A stretch of 64,000 bases of DNA from Streptomyces xylophagus (GTDB lineage: Bacteria; Actinomycetota; Actinomycetes; Streptomycetales; Streptomycetaceae): positions 1 to 64,000 of the forward strand of contig NZ_JNWO01000033.1 in assembly GCF_000716435.1 (NCBI RefSeq), read 5' to 3'. Positions 17,761 to 26,177 of this stretch are shown here, in pieces. Each line of letters starts with the position of its first letter. Positions within the stretch are counted from its first letter, which is position 1. The notes under the pieces were generated by a model that searched no databases, had not been told where the DNA came from, and was given only the letters and a program-made list of their open reading frames with translations. Made by a program: the position numbers and the translations under genes.

Positions 17761-18969
17761 ATGAGCGCTTCGCAGACCTCTGACGTCCCCACTCTCCTCG
17801 TCAAGATCTTCGGCAAGGACAGGCCGGGCATCACGGCCGGACTCTTCGACACCCTCGCCGCCTACTCCGTCGACGTGGTCGACATCGAGCAGGTCGTCAC
17901 GCGTGGCCGGATGGTGCTGTGCGCGCTGGTGACGCCGCCGCCCGCCGGGCTCGAAGGGGATCTGCGGGCCACCGTGCACAGCTGGGCCGAGTCGATGAAG
18001 ATGCAGGCGGAGATCATCTCCGGCCTCGGCGACAACCGGCCGCGTGGCCTCGGCCGTTCACTCGTGACCGTGCTCGGCCACCCCCTCACCGCGGAGTCCA
18101 CCGCCGCGATCGCCGCCCGTATCACCCGGGTCGGCGGCAACATCGACCGTATCTTCCGGCTCGCCAAGTACCCCGTGACAGCGGTCGAGTTCGCGGTGTC
18201 CGGCGTGGAGACCGAGCCCCTGCGCACCGCCCTCGTCACCCACGCGGCGACGTTCGGTGTCGACATCGCCGTCGTGGCGGCGGGGCTGCACCGGCGTGCC
18301 CAGCGTCTCGTCGTCATGGACGTCGACTCCACGCTCATCCAGGACGAGGTCATCGAGCTGTTCGCCGCGCACGCCGGCTGCGAGGCCGAGGTCGCCGAGG
18401 TGACGGCCGCCGCGATGCGCGGGGAGCTGGACTTCGAGCAGTCGCTGCACGCGCGCGTGGAGTTGCTGGCGGGGCTGGACGCGTCGGTCGTCGACAAGGT
18501 GCGCAGCGAGGTGCGGCTGACGCCCGGTGCCCGCACCCTGATCCGGACCCTCAAGCGGCTCGGCTATCAAGTCGGCGTCGTGTCGGGCGGGTTCACCCAG
18601 GTCACCGATGACCTCAAGGACCGGCTCGGGCTCGACTTCGCCCAGGCCAACACGCTGGAGATCGTCGACGGCAGGCTGACCGGCAAGGTCACCGGCGAGA
18701 TCGTCGACCGCGCGGGCAAGGCACGGCTGCTGCGCCGCTTCGCCGCCGAGGCGGGCGTACCGCTCGCGCAGACCGTGGCGATCGGCGACGGCGCCAACGA
18801 CCTGGACATGCTCAACGCGGCCGGTCTCGGCGTCGCCTTCAACGCGAAGCCCGTCGTACGGGAGGCCGCGCACACGGCGGTGAACGTACCGTTCCTCGAC
18901 ACCGTGCTGTATCTGCTGGGCGTCACCCGCGAAGAGGTCGAGGCGGCGGACACGCACGACGAGGACTGA
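17761..18969 (+). CDS. serB: Phosphoserine phosphatase SerB
   Basis: A 402-aa enzyme for the last step of serine synthesis (phosphoserine to serine). Two ACT-like domains (residues 10-85 and 98-175) precede the HAD phosphatase domain. That domain has nucleophile Asp187 and acid/base Asp189 in VMDVDSTLIQDEVIE, motif II VVSGGFT, Lys in the KARLL region and motif III AIGDGANDLDML. The ACT domains suggest allosteric serine feedback, as in mycobacterial SerB2. It is monocistronic, and 17485-17760 upstream shows no other gene. Confidence 0.96.
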   Translation: MSASQTSDVPTLLVKIFGKDRPGITAGLFDTLAAYSVDVVDIEQVVTRGRMVLCALVTPPPAGLEGDLRATVHSWAESMKMQAEIISGLGDNRPRGLGRSLVTVLGHPLTAESTAAIAARITRVGGNIDRIFRLAKYPVTAVEFAVSGVETEPLRTALVTHAATFGVDIAVVAAGLHRRAQRLVVMDVDSTLIQDEVIELFAAHAGCEAEVAEVTAAAMRGELDFEQSLHARVELLAGLDASVVDKVRSEVRLTPGARTLIRTLKRLGYQVGVVSGGFTQVTDDLKDRLGLDFAQANTLEIVDGRLTGKVTGEIVDRAGKARLLRRFAAEAGVPLAQTVAIGDGANDLDMLNAAGLGVAFNAKPVVREAAHTAVNVPFLDTVLYLLGVTREEVEAADTHDED

Positions 18970-19022
18970 TCCCGGACCGGGACGAGGACCGACCTCGGGC
19001 TTTCACGCCCTTCAAGACCTTC

Positions 19023-19054
19023 AGGGGCCCGGCACCGCATGGTGCCGGGCCCCT
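19023..19054. terminator. Bidirectional terminator hairpin
   Basis: A perfect 14-bp stem, AGGGGCCCGGCACC and GGTGCCGGGCCCCT, with a GCAT loop, between convergent serB and the SixA-like gene. Confidence 0.88.
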
Positions 19055-19104
19055 TGTCGCGCGGGTCTGCGGGACTGCGAATACAGGTCTACAGATCTAC
19101 GGGT

Positions 19105-19623
19105 CTACTCGGACGGCGCCCAGTAGTCGGCCAGTGTCGCCACGCCCGGCTCCAGTGCCTTCCAGGAACCGTTGAAGGTCAGGACGGCAAAGGCGGCGGT
19201 CGGGAAGCCGCGGCGGGTCAGCCACTCGCGGGCCTCGCTGGTGCCGGGGCCGGAGAGGACCTCGGTCAGGCCCTGCACTCCCGGGTTGTGCCCGATGAGG
19301 ATCAGGTTCTGCGTGTCGTCGGGCGTCTCGTTCAGCACGGCGATCAGCTCGCCGGGAGAGGCCTCGTAGAGCCGCTCCTCGTAGACGGTTTTCGGCCGGT
19401 GCGCGAGCTCGTGGACGGCGAGCTTCCAGGTCTCCCGGGTACGGACCGCGGTGGAGCAGAGGGCCAGATCGAAGGGGATGCCGGTGTCGGCCAGTCTGCT
19501 TCCGGCGGTGGCCGCGTCCAGGCGGCCGCGCTCGGCGAGCGGTCGCTCGTGATCGGTCACCTGGGGCCAGTCGGCTTTCGCATGCCGGAAGAGGACAATC
19601 CTGCGGGGTTCTGCGACGCTCAT
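19105..19623 (-). CDS. SixA-like histidine phosphatase
   Basis: A 172-aa histidine-phosphatase (phosphoglycerate mutase) superfamily protein. The RHG-type motif is LFRHAKADW (Arg13, His14 nucleophile), with a second arginine in STAVRTRETW, and the distal HN motif is ILIGHNPG. Members remove phosphate from phospho-His proteins or small phosphates; the target here is unknown. The start is ATG 19623. The next gene upstream (small membrane protein) is 65 bp away on the same strand. Confidence 0.88.
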   Translation of the reverse strand: MSVAEPRRIVLFRHAKADWPQVTDHERPLAERGRLDAATAGSRLADTGIPFDLALCSTAVRTRETWKLAVHELAHRPKTVYEERLYEASPGELIAVLNETPDDTQNLILIGHNPGVQGLTEVLSGPGTSEAREWLTRRGFPTAAFAVLTFNGSWKALEPGVATLADYWAPSE

Positions 19624-19688
19624 GGGATCCAGCTTCGCATGAAACAGGCCACCGGGCGCAGGGAGTTGACGGGCGGCTCCGCCGGTGC

Positions 19689-19895
19689 TCAGCGGCCTAT
19701 GAGCTGCTGTACGCGCTCGAAGAGGTGGGTGATCATCGGGTCCGAGGCCGCCGCTTGCGCGTCCGTCGGGTTGAGCATCATCACGAGCAGCACGATGAAG
19801 GCGAGCGCCGGCAGGGCGAGGGCCCACCACGGCAGCCTGATGTCGACGCCGCCCGTGGTCGCCGGGTGGGGCCGGGTGTGCGTAGGGGCCGACAT
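19689..19895 (-). CDS. Small single-span membrane protein
   Basis: A 68-aa protein from ATG 19895 with GGAGG upstream. One membrane helix, WWALALPALAFIVLLVMML (about residues 23-41), is followed by an acidic/neutral tail ending ITHLFERVQQLIGR. The N-terminal 22 residues are His/Pro/Thr-rich and probably cytoplasmic. I know no functional assignment; the pattern is conserved-looking in Streptomyces. Confidence 0.7.
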   Translation of the reverse strand: MSAPTHTRPHPATTGGVDIRLPWWALALPALAFIVLLVMMLNPTDAQAAASDPMITHLFERVQQLIGR

Positions 19896-20082
19896 GGATG
19901 CCTCCGCTGGTCTCCGAGTGGTCCGCGATCCGCTTCTCGCGGTCACACTTCGAAGTTACGGAACGCGCGGCCCCCAACCCATCCGGAGATCCACCCACTT
20001 GACCCTGAGCCTCACCCCCTAGGGGATGGTGGGGACAACCCCACCATCGGCCTACGAGGGCGCGTTCACAGGGACGGGACCG

Positions 20083-20199
20083 TCACGGGGAGGCGATCGT
20101 CGCGATGATGGCGATGACGATGAAGATGGCGAAGAACGAGCCGAAGACGATGAGCATCTTCCGCTGGCCGTTCTGGGGGTTCGGGTCGAGCACTGGCAT
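20083..20199 (-). CDS. SGM_5486-type small transporter-associated protein
   Basis: A 38-aa gene too short for standard ORF cut-offs: MPVLDPNPQNGQRK, then a hydrophobic helix (MLIVFGSFFAIFIVIAIIATIA) and SP before the TGA at 20083. This matches the small SGM_5486-family peptides found beside MFS exporters in Streptomyces, recognised from memory. It begins 48 bp after the stop of the MFS gene on the same strand, so it is probably cotranscribed and a membrane partner of that transporter. Confidence 0.8.
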   Translation of the reverse strand: MPVLDPNPQNGQRKMLIVFGSFFAIFIVIAIIATIASP

Positions 20200-20247
20200 A
20201 CGGCAAGTCTCGCACCCGCCGTCCGTGCCGCATCCGCCGGGTCTGGG

Positions 20248-21600
20248 TCAGCGCGCCGCCTCGTCCTCCACGGTGCGGTTGCGTCCCGCGAGGACGCCCA
20301 CGGCCATCTGCGGGATCATCAGGCCGGCCATGAGCGCGATCGGCAGTCCCCAGCCGCCGCTGTGCTGGTAGAGCACACCGACCAGGAGCGGCCCCGGGAT
20401 GGAGATCAGGTAGCCGGTGCTCTGCGCGAAGGCCGACAGCTGGGCGACTCCCGCGCCGGTCCTGGCCCGCATGCCGACCATCGTCAGGGCCAGCGGGAAG
20501 GCGCAGTTGGAGACGCCGAGCAGCACGGCCCAGGCCCAGGCTCCGCCGGCCGGGGCGAGGTACAGGCCCGCGTATCCGGCGAGTCCGCAGACGCCGAGCG
20601 CGATCACGATCGGGCCCTGTCGGGGCAGCCGCGTGGCCACGCGCGGGATGACGAAGGCCAGCGGCACTCCCATCACCATGGTGACGGCCAGCAGCAGTCC
20701 GGCAGTGCCCGCGGAGACTCCCGCGTCCCGGAAGATCTGCGCCATCCAGCCCATCGTGATGTACGCGGCGGTGGCCTGGAGCCCGAAGAACACGGCGAGC
20801 GCCCAGGCGGTACGGCTGCGGGTGATCCGCAGCCGGGGCTGCGCGTGCTCGGCCTCCCGCGCGCGGGTCGCCACCGTCGAAGTCCCGGGCGCGGACCTCC
20901 CGTCGACACCCTCCCGCGCGCGGGAGTGCTGCTCCGAGGGCGCCTCCCGGTGTCGTACGAGAGCGATCCACGGGAGTACGGCCGCTGCGGCCAGCGCCGC
21001 CCACACGGCCAGGCCGGAGCGCCAACTGCCGCCCAGGGCCTCGGTCATGGGCACGGTGACAGCCGCCGCGGAGGCGGTGCCGAGGGCGAGGGCCATCGAG
21101 TACAGGCCGGTCATGGAGCCGACCCGGTCCGGGAACCAGCGCTTGACGATCACCGGCATCAGGACGTTGCTGACGGCGATGCCCATGAGCGCGAGTGCGC
21201 TGCCGACCAGGAAGCCCGCCGTACCGCCTATGTAGGGCCGTATGAGCAGGCCCGCGGTGATGAGGACCATGCCGGCGCAGACGACCGCGGCCGGGCCGAA
21301 GCGGCGGGCCAGGCGTGGGGCCATGACGCCGAAGAGGGCGAAGCACAGCGGGGGCACCGAGGTGAGCAGTCCGGCGACGCTGCCGCTCATGCCGAGCCCG
21401 TCGCGGACCTCTTCGAGGAGGGCGCCGAGGCTGGTGATGGCGGGGCGGAGGTTCAGCGCGGCGAGCACGATGCCGACGACGAGCAGACGTGTCGTCCACG
21501 CGCGCGTGGGCCCTCCTCCGGTCGGCGCCGGAGTGTCGCTCGCGGCGGAGCTGCTGACGTTCGTCGTGGACTTCAGTGTCCGGGTTTCCTCGCTTGCCAT
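20248..21600 (-). CDS. MFS transporter, CynX/NimT (cyanate/nitroimidazole-type) family
   Basis: A 450-aa twelve-helix exporter. The CynX/NimT hallmark is LAALNLRPAITSLGALLEEVRDGLGMS in the first helix region, followed by LLTSVPPLCFALFGVMAPRLARRFG. A charged central loop (about residues 205-245) separates the two six-helix halves. ATG 21600 is chosen because a -10 hexamer TATGAT (21608-21613) would place the transcription start at this codon, giving a leaderless mRNA. In-frame ATGs at 21609 and 21612 overlap that hexamer. It is divergent from a GntR regulator that probably controls it. Confidence 0.9.
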   Translation of the reverse strand: MASEETRTLKSTTNVSSSAASDTPAPTGGGPTRAWTTRLLVVGIVLAALNLRPAITSLGALLEEVRDGLGMSGSVAGLLTSVPPLCFALFGVMAPRLARRFGPAAVVCAGMVLITAGLLIRPYIGGTAGFLVGSALALMGIAVSNVLMPVIVKRWFPDRVGSMTGLYSMALALGTASAAAVTVPMTEALGGSWRSGLAVWAALAAAAVLPWIALVRHREAPSEQHSRAREGVDGRSAPGTSTVATRAREAEHAQPRLRITRSRTAWALAVFFGLQATAAYITMGWMAQIFRDAGVSAGTAGLLLAVTMVMGVPLAFVIPRVATRLPRQGPIVIALGVCGLAGYAGLYLAPAGGAWAWAVLLGVSNCAFPLALTMVGMRARTGAGVAQLSAFAQSTGYLISIPGPLLVGVLYQHSGGWGLPIALMAGLMIPQMAVGVLAGRNRTVEDEAAR

Positions 21601-21614
21601 GCCGCCCATCATAG

Positions 21615-21629
21615 AATCATGGGATGATT
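21615..21629. promoter_or_regulatory. Candidate GntR operator between MFS and regulator genes
   Basis: A perfect inverted repeat, AATCAT-GGG-ATGATT, just upstream of the MFS -10 element TATGAT (21608-21613, minus strand). A repressor bound here would sit in the spacer of the MFS promoter. A second imperfect palindrome, TGGTTGTCCA, follows at about 21629-21638. Confidence 0.6.
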
Positions 21630-21682
21630 GGTTGTCCATCCCCGGGTGGCCAGTTCCCGCCCCGCACATGCGAAGGTGTGCC

Positions 21683-22372
21683 ATGCCCCTGAGCCACCCC
21701 CGTCGTTCGGCGCTGTCCGAGCAGGTCATCGCCGCGCTGCGGAACCAGATCACCTCGGGCGAGTGGCCGGTCGGCTCCCGGATCCCGACCGAGCCGGAGC
21801 TGGTCGAGCAGCTCGGGGTCGCCCGCAACACGGTCCGCGAGGCCGTCCGCGCACTCGCGCACAACGGCCTGCTGGACATCCGCCAGGGCTCGGGCACCTA
21901 CGTCGTGGCGACCAGCGAGCTGGCGGGCGTGATGCACCGCCGCTTCGCGGACGCCGACCCCCGGCACATCGCCGAACTCCGCTCCACGCTGGAGTCGGCG
22001 GCGGCGCAGCTGGCGGCCGAGCGTCGCACCGAGAAGGACCTCAAGCAGCTGGACACCCTGCTCGTACGGCGTGAGGAGGCCTGGGAGTCGGGCGACACGG
22101 AGGCCTTCGTGACGGCCGACGCAACCCTGCACATGGCCGTGGTGGCGGCCTCCCACAACGACGTCATGACGGCGATGTACGCCGACCTGGGCGAGGTGCT
22201 GCGGGACTGGCTGCGCGCGGACGTCGGCGAGGAGCTGACTCCGGAGACGTACATGGACCACACCCGGCTCGTGGACGCGATCCGCGCGGGTGACGCGGGC
22301 GCGGCAGCGGCGGAGGCCGCGGGCTATCCGTTCGTGTGCCGCCCGGGGCGGTTCGAATCACCCTCTTCGTAG
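21683..22372 (+). CDS. FadR/GntR family transcriptional regulator
   Basis: A 229-aa regulator. The GntR winged helix is at residues 10-75 (LRNQITSGEWPVGSRIPTEPELVEQLGVARNTVREAVRAL, LDIRQGSGTYV), followed by a helical FCD ligand domain (ELRSTLESAAAQLAAERR ... DATLHMAVVAASHNDVM) with the usual Asp/His metal-ligand pattern. ATG 21683 has GAAGGTG upstream. It is transcribed divergently from the MFS exporter across a 15-bp palindrome. The last four codons and stop fall inside a 15-bp tandem repeat (22361-22401), so the C-terminus may vary between strains. Confidence 0.92.
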   Translation: MPLSHPRRSALSEQVIAALRNQITSGEWPVGSRIPTEPELVEQLGVARNTVREAVRALAHNGLLDIRQGSGTYVVATSELAGVMHRRFADADPRHIAELRSTLESAAAQLAAERRTEKDLKQLDTLLVRREEAWESGDTEAFVTADATLHMAVVAASHNDVMTAMYADLGEVLRDWLRADVGEELTPETYMDHTRLVDAIRAGDAGAAAAEAAGYPFVCRPGRFESPSS

Positions 22373-22401
22373 TCGCCCTCTTCGTAGTCGCCCTCTTCGT
22401 A
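22361..22401. repeat. 15-bp tandem repeat
   Basis: Two full copies of CCCTCTTCGTAGTCG and a third partial copy (CCCTCTTCGTA). The first copy supplies the GntR stop codon; the rest lies between that gene and the convergent secreted-protein gene. Confidence 0.9.
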
Positions 22402-22406
22402 AGGGC

Positions 22407-22760
22407 TCAACTCGCCCGCTTCTGGTGGCTGACCCACACCGCGCGGACGTCCTCCCAGCAGCGGCCGGTCAGTCGTACGGTCTGTGCCGGTCCGGCGTCG
22501 GTCCCGATGCCGTCGCTGTCGACGTCCCACCATTGGTCGCACTCGATGTGCAGGCTGACGCGGTCGGTCTGGGGGTACGGGTTGTGGCAGTACGCGATCA
22601 CGTGCGAGCCGTGCACGGTGGTGTGGCAGGCGGCGCCGAACAGCTGGGGTGCGGCCGCTTTTCGGACCTCCACGCGTGCGTGGGGCATCGCCTCGTACGC
22701 CAGGGAGATGACGAGAGCGACGGCGACGGTCACTGAGGCCAGGCTGCGGGACAGGCGCAC
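22407..22760 (-). CDS. Putative secreted protein
   Basis: A 117-aa protein from GTG 22760, with GAGGAGG upstream. The N-terminus MRLSRSLASVTVAVALVISLAYEAM is a signal peptide or membrane anchor. The mature part has four Cys (ACHTTVHG, YCHNPYPQ, IECDQWWDV, GRCWEDV), consistent with two disulphides outside the cell, and several Trp. I do not recognise a family. It is convergent with the GntR gene. Confidence 0.72.
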   Translation of the reverse strand: MRLSRSLASVTVAVALVISLAYEAMPHARVEVRKAAAPQLFGAACHTTVHGSHVIAYCHNPYPQTDRVSLHIECDQWWDVDSDGIGTDAGPAQTVRLTGRCWEDVRAVWVSHQKRAS

Positions 22761-22867
22761 AAGGGGAACCTCCTCGGCGGTGCTGGGGAGGGAATCGCGT
22801 GGTGAACGCGTAATCCAGAGTGCGCAGTTGTGTTCCGTCCCCGCCCGGCCGGAGGGGCCGAACGGGT

Positions 22868-22906
22868 GACGCCCCGCTCCCCGCGCGGTGCGGGAAACGG
22901 GGCGTC
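22868..22906 (-). terminator. Terminator hairpin of the fabG-fabI operon
   Basis: Outer stem GACGCCCCG and CGGGGCGTC enclosing an inner CCCGC/GCGGG pair, 30 bp after the fabI stop. Confidence 0.8.
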
Positions 22907-22935
22907 GACGCCGTAGGAGAAGTCGGGCCGGGAGG

Positions 22936-23703
22936 TCAGGCTCCGATGGCGTGCAGGCCGCCGTCCACGTGGACGATCTCGCCGGTGGTCTTCGGGAACC
23001 AGTCGCTCAGCAGGGCGACGATGGCCTTGCCGGCCGGCTCCGGGTCGTTGAGGTCCCACTCCAGGGGGGAGCGGTTGTCCCACACGGAGGCCAGCTCGCT
23101 GAAGCCCGGGATGGACTTGGCGGCCATCGAGCCGAGCGGGCCCGCGGAGACGAGGTTGCAGCGGATGTTCTGCTTGCCCAGGTCGCGGGCGAGGTAGCGG
23201 CTGGTGGCCTCCAGGGCGGCCTTGGCCGGGCCCATCCAGTCGTACTGCGGCCACGCGAAGGACGCGTCGAAGGTGAGGCCGACGACCGAGCCGCCGTTCT
23301 GCATCAGCGGGAGGCAGGCCATGGTCAGCGACTTCAGGGAGAACGCCGAGACGTGCATGGCCGTGGCGACCGACGAGAAGGGCGTGTTGAGGAAGTTGCC
23401 GCCCAGCGCGTCCGGCGGCGCGAACCCGATGGAGTGCACGACACCGTCGAGGCCGCCCAGCTCCTCGCCGACGACGTCGGCGAGACGCGCGAGGTGCTCG
23501 TCGTTCGTCACGTCGAGCTCGATGACCTTGGTGGGCTTGGGGAGCTTCTTGGCGATGCGCTCGGTCAGCGTGGGCCGCGGGAACGCGGTCAGGATGATCT
23601 CCGCGCCCTGCTCCTGGGCCTGCTTCGCGGCGTGGAAGGCGATGGAGGACTCCAGCAGCACACCGGAGATCAGGACGCGCTTGCCCTCGAGAATTCCGCT
23701 CAT
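22936..23703 (-). CDS. fabI: Enoyl-[acyl-carrier-protein] reductase FabI (InhA-like)
   Basis: A 255-aa NADH-dependent reductase for the last step of the fatty acid elongation cycle. The atypical SDR motifs of FabI are present: ISGVLLESSIAFHAAKQAQEQG, HSIGFAP, and the catalytic YDWMGPAKAALE (Tyr, six residues, Lys), then GPLGSMAAKSIPGF and HVDGGLHAIGA. It lies 5 bp downstream of fabG in one operon, so both reductive steps of type II fatty acid synthesis are coexpressed. The enzyme is the expected target class for triclosan and isoniazid-type inhibitors. Confidence 0.97.
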   Translation of the reverse strand: MSGILEGKRVLISGVLLESSIAFHAAKQAQEQGAEIILTAFPRPTLTERIAKKLPKPTKVIELDVTNDEHLARLADVVGEELGGLDGVVHSIGFAPPDALGGNFLNTPFSSVATAMHVSAFSLKSLTMACLPLMQNGGSVVGLTFDASFAWPQYDWMGPAKAALEATSRYLARDLGKQNIRCNLVSAGPLGSMAAKSIPGFSELASVWDNRSPLEWDLNDPEPAGKAIVALLSDWFPKTTGEIVHVDGGLHAIGA

Positions 23704-23708
23704 GGTGA

Positions 23709-24413
23709 TCAGTGACCCATTCCCAGTCCGCCGTCAACAGGGATGACGGCTCCAGTGATGTACGAGGCGTCGTCCGAGGCGAGGAACCGCACCGTCGCGG
23801 CGACCTCCTCGGGCTGCGCGTACCGGCCGAGCGGCACCTGCTTCACGATGTTCTCGCGCTGCTCGTCGGTGAGCACCTTGGTCATGTCGGTGTCCACGAA
23901 GCCGGGCGCGACGACGTTGAAGGTGATGTTGCGCGAGCCCAGCTCACGGGCGAGGGAGCGCGCGAAGCCGACCAGGGCGGCCTTGGAGGCGGCGTAGTTC
24001 GACTGGCCGGGGCCGCCCATCAGGCCGACGACCGACGAGATCAGGATGACGCGGCCCTTCTTGGCGCGCAGCATGGCGCGGTTGGCGCGCTTGACGACGC
24101 GGAAGGTGCCGGTGAGGTTGGTGTCGATGACCGAGGTGAAGTCGTCCTCGGACATGCGCATCAGGAGCTGGTCCTTGGTGACGCCGGCGTTGGCGATCAG
24201 GACCTCGACCGGGCCGTGCTCGGCCTCGATCTCCTTGTAGGCCTGCTCCACCTGCTCGGAGTCGGTGATGTCGCACTTCACGGCCAGGAAGCCGGCCGGC
24301 GGCTCACCCGAGCGGTATGTGACGGCGACCTTGTCGCCGGCGTCGGCGAACGCACGGGCGATGGCGAGGCCGATGCCCCGGTTGCCTCCGGTGACGAGAA
24401 CCGAGCGGCTCAA
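23709..24413 (-). CDS. fabG: 3-oxoacyl-[acyl-carrier-protein] reductase FabG
   Basis: A 234-aa NADPH-dependent ketoreductase of fatty acid synthesis. It shows TGGNRGIGLAIA, IANAGVT, the catalytic ISSVVG Ser and YAASKAAL (YxxxK), and PGFVDTDMT, with the C-terminal SYITGAVIPVDGGLGMGH. The start is a rare TTG (24413; TTGAGCCGCTCG, MSRSVLVTGG) preceded by GAAAGGGTGAT. Upstream in-frame ATG or GTG codons would add a non-conserved extension. First gene of the fabG-fabI operon, divergent from tldD with 240 bp between them. Confidence 0.95.
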   Translation of the reverse strand: MSRSVLVTGGNRGIGLAIARAFADAGDKVAVTYRSGEPPAGFLAVKCDITDSEQVEQAYKEIEAEHGPVEVLIANAGVTKDQLLMRMSEDDFTSVIDTNLTGTFRVVKRANRAMLRAKKGRVILISSVVGLMGGPGQSNYAASKAALVGFARSLARELGSRNITFNVVAPGFVDTDMTKVLTDEQRENIVKQVPLGRYAQPEEVAATVRFLASDDASYITGAVIPVDGGLGMGH

Positions 24414-24653
24414 CGGATCACCCTTTCGATAGCGGTCCTGCACGCCTGCCCGGTACACCTGGTCGACAGGCGGCTTTATCGAAAACCTATCGGTCCGCTC
24501 CCTCCACGGGACAATCGGGCACCGACAGTGGCTTACGGGACTCCCTGTCGGGTCTCTACAGAATGTGCCGACGCGGCGCGGAAACGTGTGGTCCCCGCAC
24601 CCGCTCGCGCGACATGATCGGACCCGACAGGCCACGACAGCAGGGAGACCTCC

Positions 24654-26177
24654 GTGCCTCATTCCATCGACGAAGCCTTCACGGCACTTCCGCTACGCGC
24701 CCTGGCCGACGCCGCGCTGGCACGCGCGCGTGCGCTGGGGGCGGAGCACGCGGACTTCCGGTTCGAGCGGGTGCGCAGCGCGTCCTGGCGGCTGCGGGAC
24801 GCCCGGCCCGCCGGTACGTCGGACACCACCGACCTCGGGTACGCGGTGCGGGTCGTGCACGGCGGCACCTGGGGGTTCGCGTCGGGCGTGGACCTGAGTC
24901 TCGACGCCGCCGCCAAGGTCGCCTCGCAGGCGGTGGCGATGGCGAAGCTCTCCGCCCAGGTGATCAAGGCGGCCGGGTCGGACGAGCGCGTCGAGCTGGC
25001 CGCCGAGCCCGTGCACGAGGAGCGGACGTGGATCTCGTCGTACGAGATCGATCCGTTCTCGGTGCCCGACGAGGAGAAGGCGGGGCTGCTCGCGGACTGG
25101 AGCGCCCGGCTGCTCGCGGCGGACGGCGTCAACCACGTGGACGCGTCGCTGCTCACCGTGCACGAGAACAAGTTCTACGCCGACACCGCCGGGACGGTGA
25201 CCACGCAGCAGCGGGTCCGGCTGCACCCGCAGCTGAACGCGGTGTCGGTCGACGAGTCGAGCGGTGAGTTCGACTCCATGCGCACGATCGCGCCGCCCGT
25301 GGGGCGCGGCTGGGAGTACCTGACGGGCACCGGCTGGGACTGGGACGAGGAACTGGCGCGCATCCCCGAACTGCTCGCCGAGAAGATGCGGGCACCGAGC
25401 GTCGAGGCGGGCCTGTACGACCTCGTCGTCGACCCCTCCAACCTCTGGCTGACGATCCACGAGTCCATCGGCCACGCCACCGAACTGGACCGCGCGCTCG
25501 GCTACGAGGCCGCCTACGCCGGCACCTCCTTCGCCACCTTCGACAAGCTCGGCAAGCTCAAGTACGGCTCCGAGCGGATGAACGTCACCGGCGACCGCAC
25601 CGCCGAACACGGCCTCGCGACCATCGGCTACGACGACGAGGGCGTCGAGGGCCAGTCCTGGGACCTCGTCAAGGACGGCACCCTGGTCGGCTACCAACTC
25701 GACCGCCGCATCGCCAAGTTGACCGGCTTCGACCGCTCGAACGGCTGCGCCTACGCCGACTCCCCCGGCCATGTGCCGGTGCAGCGCATGGCCAACGTGT
25801 CACTGCAGCCGGACCCGGCGGGGCTGTCCACGGAGGACCTGATCGGCGGGGTCGACCGCGGGATCTACGTGGTGGGCGACCGGTCGTGGTCGATCGACAT
25901 GCAGCGCTACAACTTCCAGTTCACCGGACAGCGGTTCTTCAAGATCGAGAACGGCCGGATCACCGGACAGCTGCGGGACGTCGCCTACCAGGCGACGACC
26001 ACCGACTTCTGGGGCTCCATGGCGGCCGTCGGCGGTCCGCAGACGTACGTCCTGGGCGGTGCCTTCAACTGCGGCAAGGCCCAGCCGGGTCAGGTCGCCT
26101 CGGTCTCGCACGGCTGCCCGTCGGCCCTGTTCACGGGCGTCAACATCCTCAACACCACGCAGGAGGCCGGTCGATGA
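24654..26177 (+). CDS. tldD: Metalloprotease TldD
   Basis: A 507-aa subunit of the TldD-TldE zinc protease, which degrades unfolded or partially processed peptides inside a closed chamber and in some bacteria matures modified peptides. The HExxxH zinc motif is HESIGHATELD (about residues 263-273), followed by the conserved RMNVTGDRT, GYDDEGVEGQ and SHGCPSALFTGVN C-terminus. GTG 24654 lies behind GGGAGACC. It overlaps the TldE-like partner by 4 bp (ATGA), fitting an obligate heterodimer. Confidence 0.95.
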   Translation: MPHSIDEAFTALPLRALADAALARARALGAEHADFRFERVRSASWRLRDARPAGTSDTTDLGYAVRVVHGGTWGFASGVDLSLDAAAKVASQAVAMAKLSAQVIKAAGSDERVELAAEPVHEERTWISSYEIDPFSVPDEEKAGLLADWSARLLAADGVNHVDASLLTVHENKFYADTAGTVTTQQRVRLHPQLNAVSVDESSGEFDSMRTIAPPVGRGWEYLTGTGWDWDEELARIPELLAEKMRAPSVEAGLYDLVVDPSNLWLTIHESIGHATELDRALGYEAAYAGTSFATFDKLGKLKYGSERMNVTGDRTAEHGLATIGYDDEGVEGQSWDLVKDGTLVGYQLDRRIAKLTGFDRSNGCAYADSPGHVPVQRMANVSLQPDPAGLSTEDLIGGVDRGIYVVGDRSWSIDMQRYNFQFTGQRFFKIENGRITGQLRDVAYQATTTDFWGSMAAVGGPQTYVLGGAFNCGKAQPGQVASVSHGCPSALFTGVNILNTTQEAGR

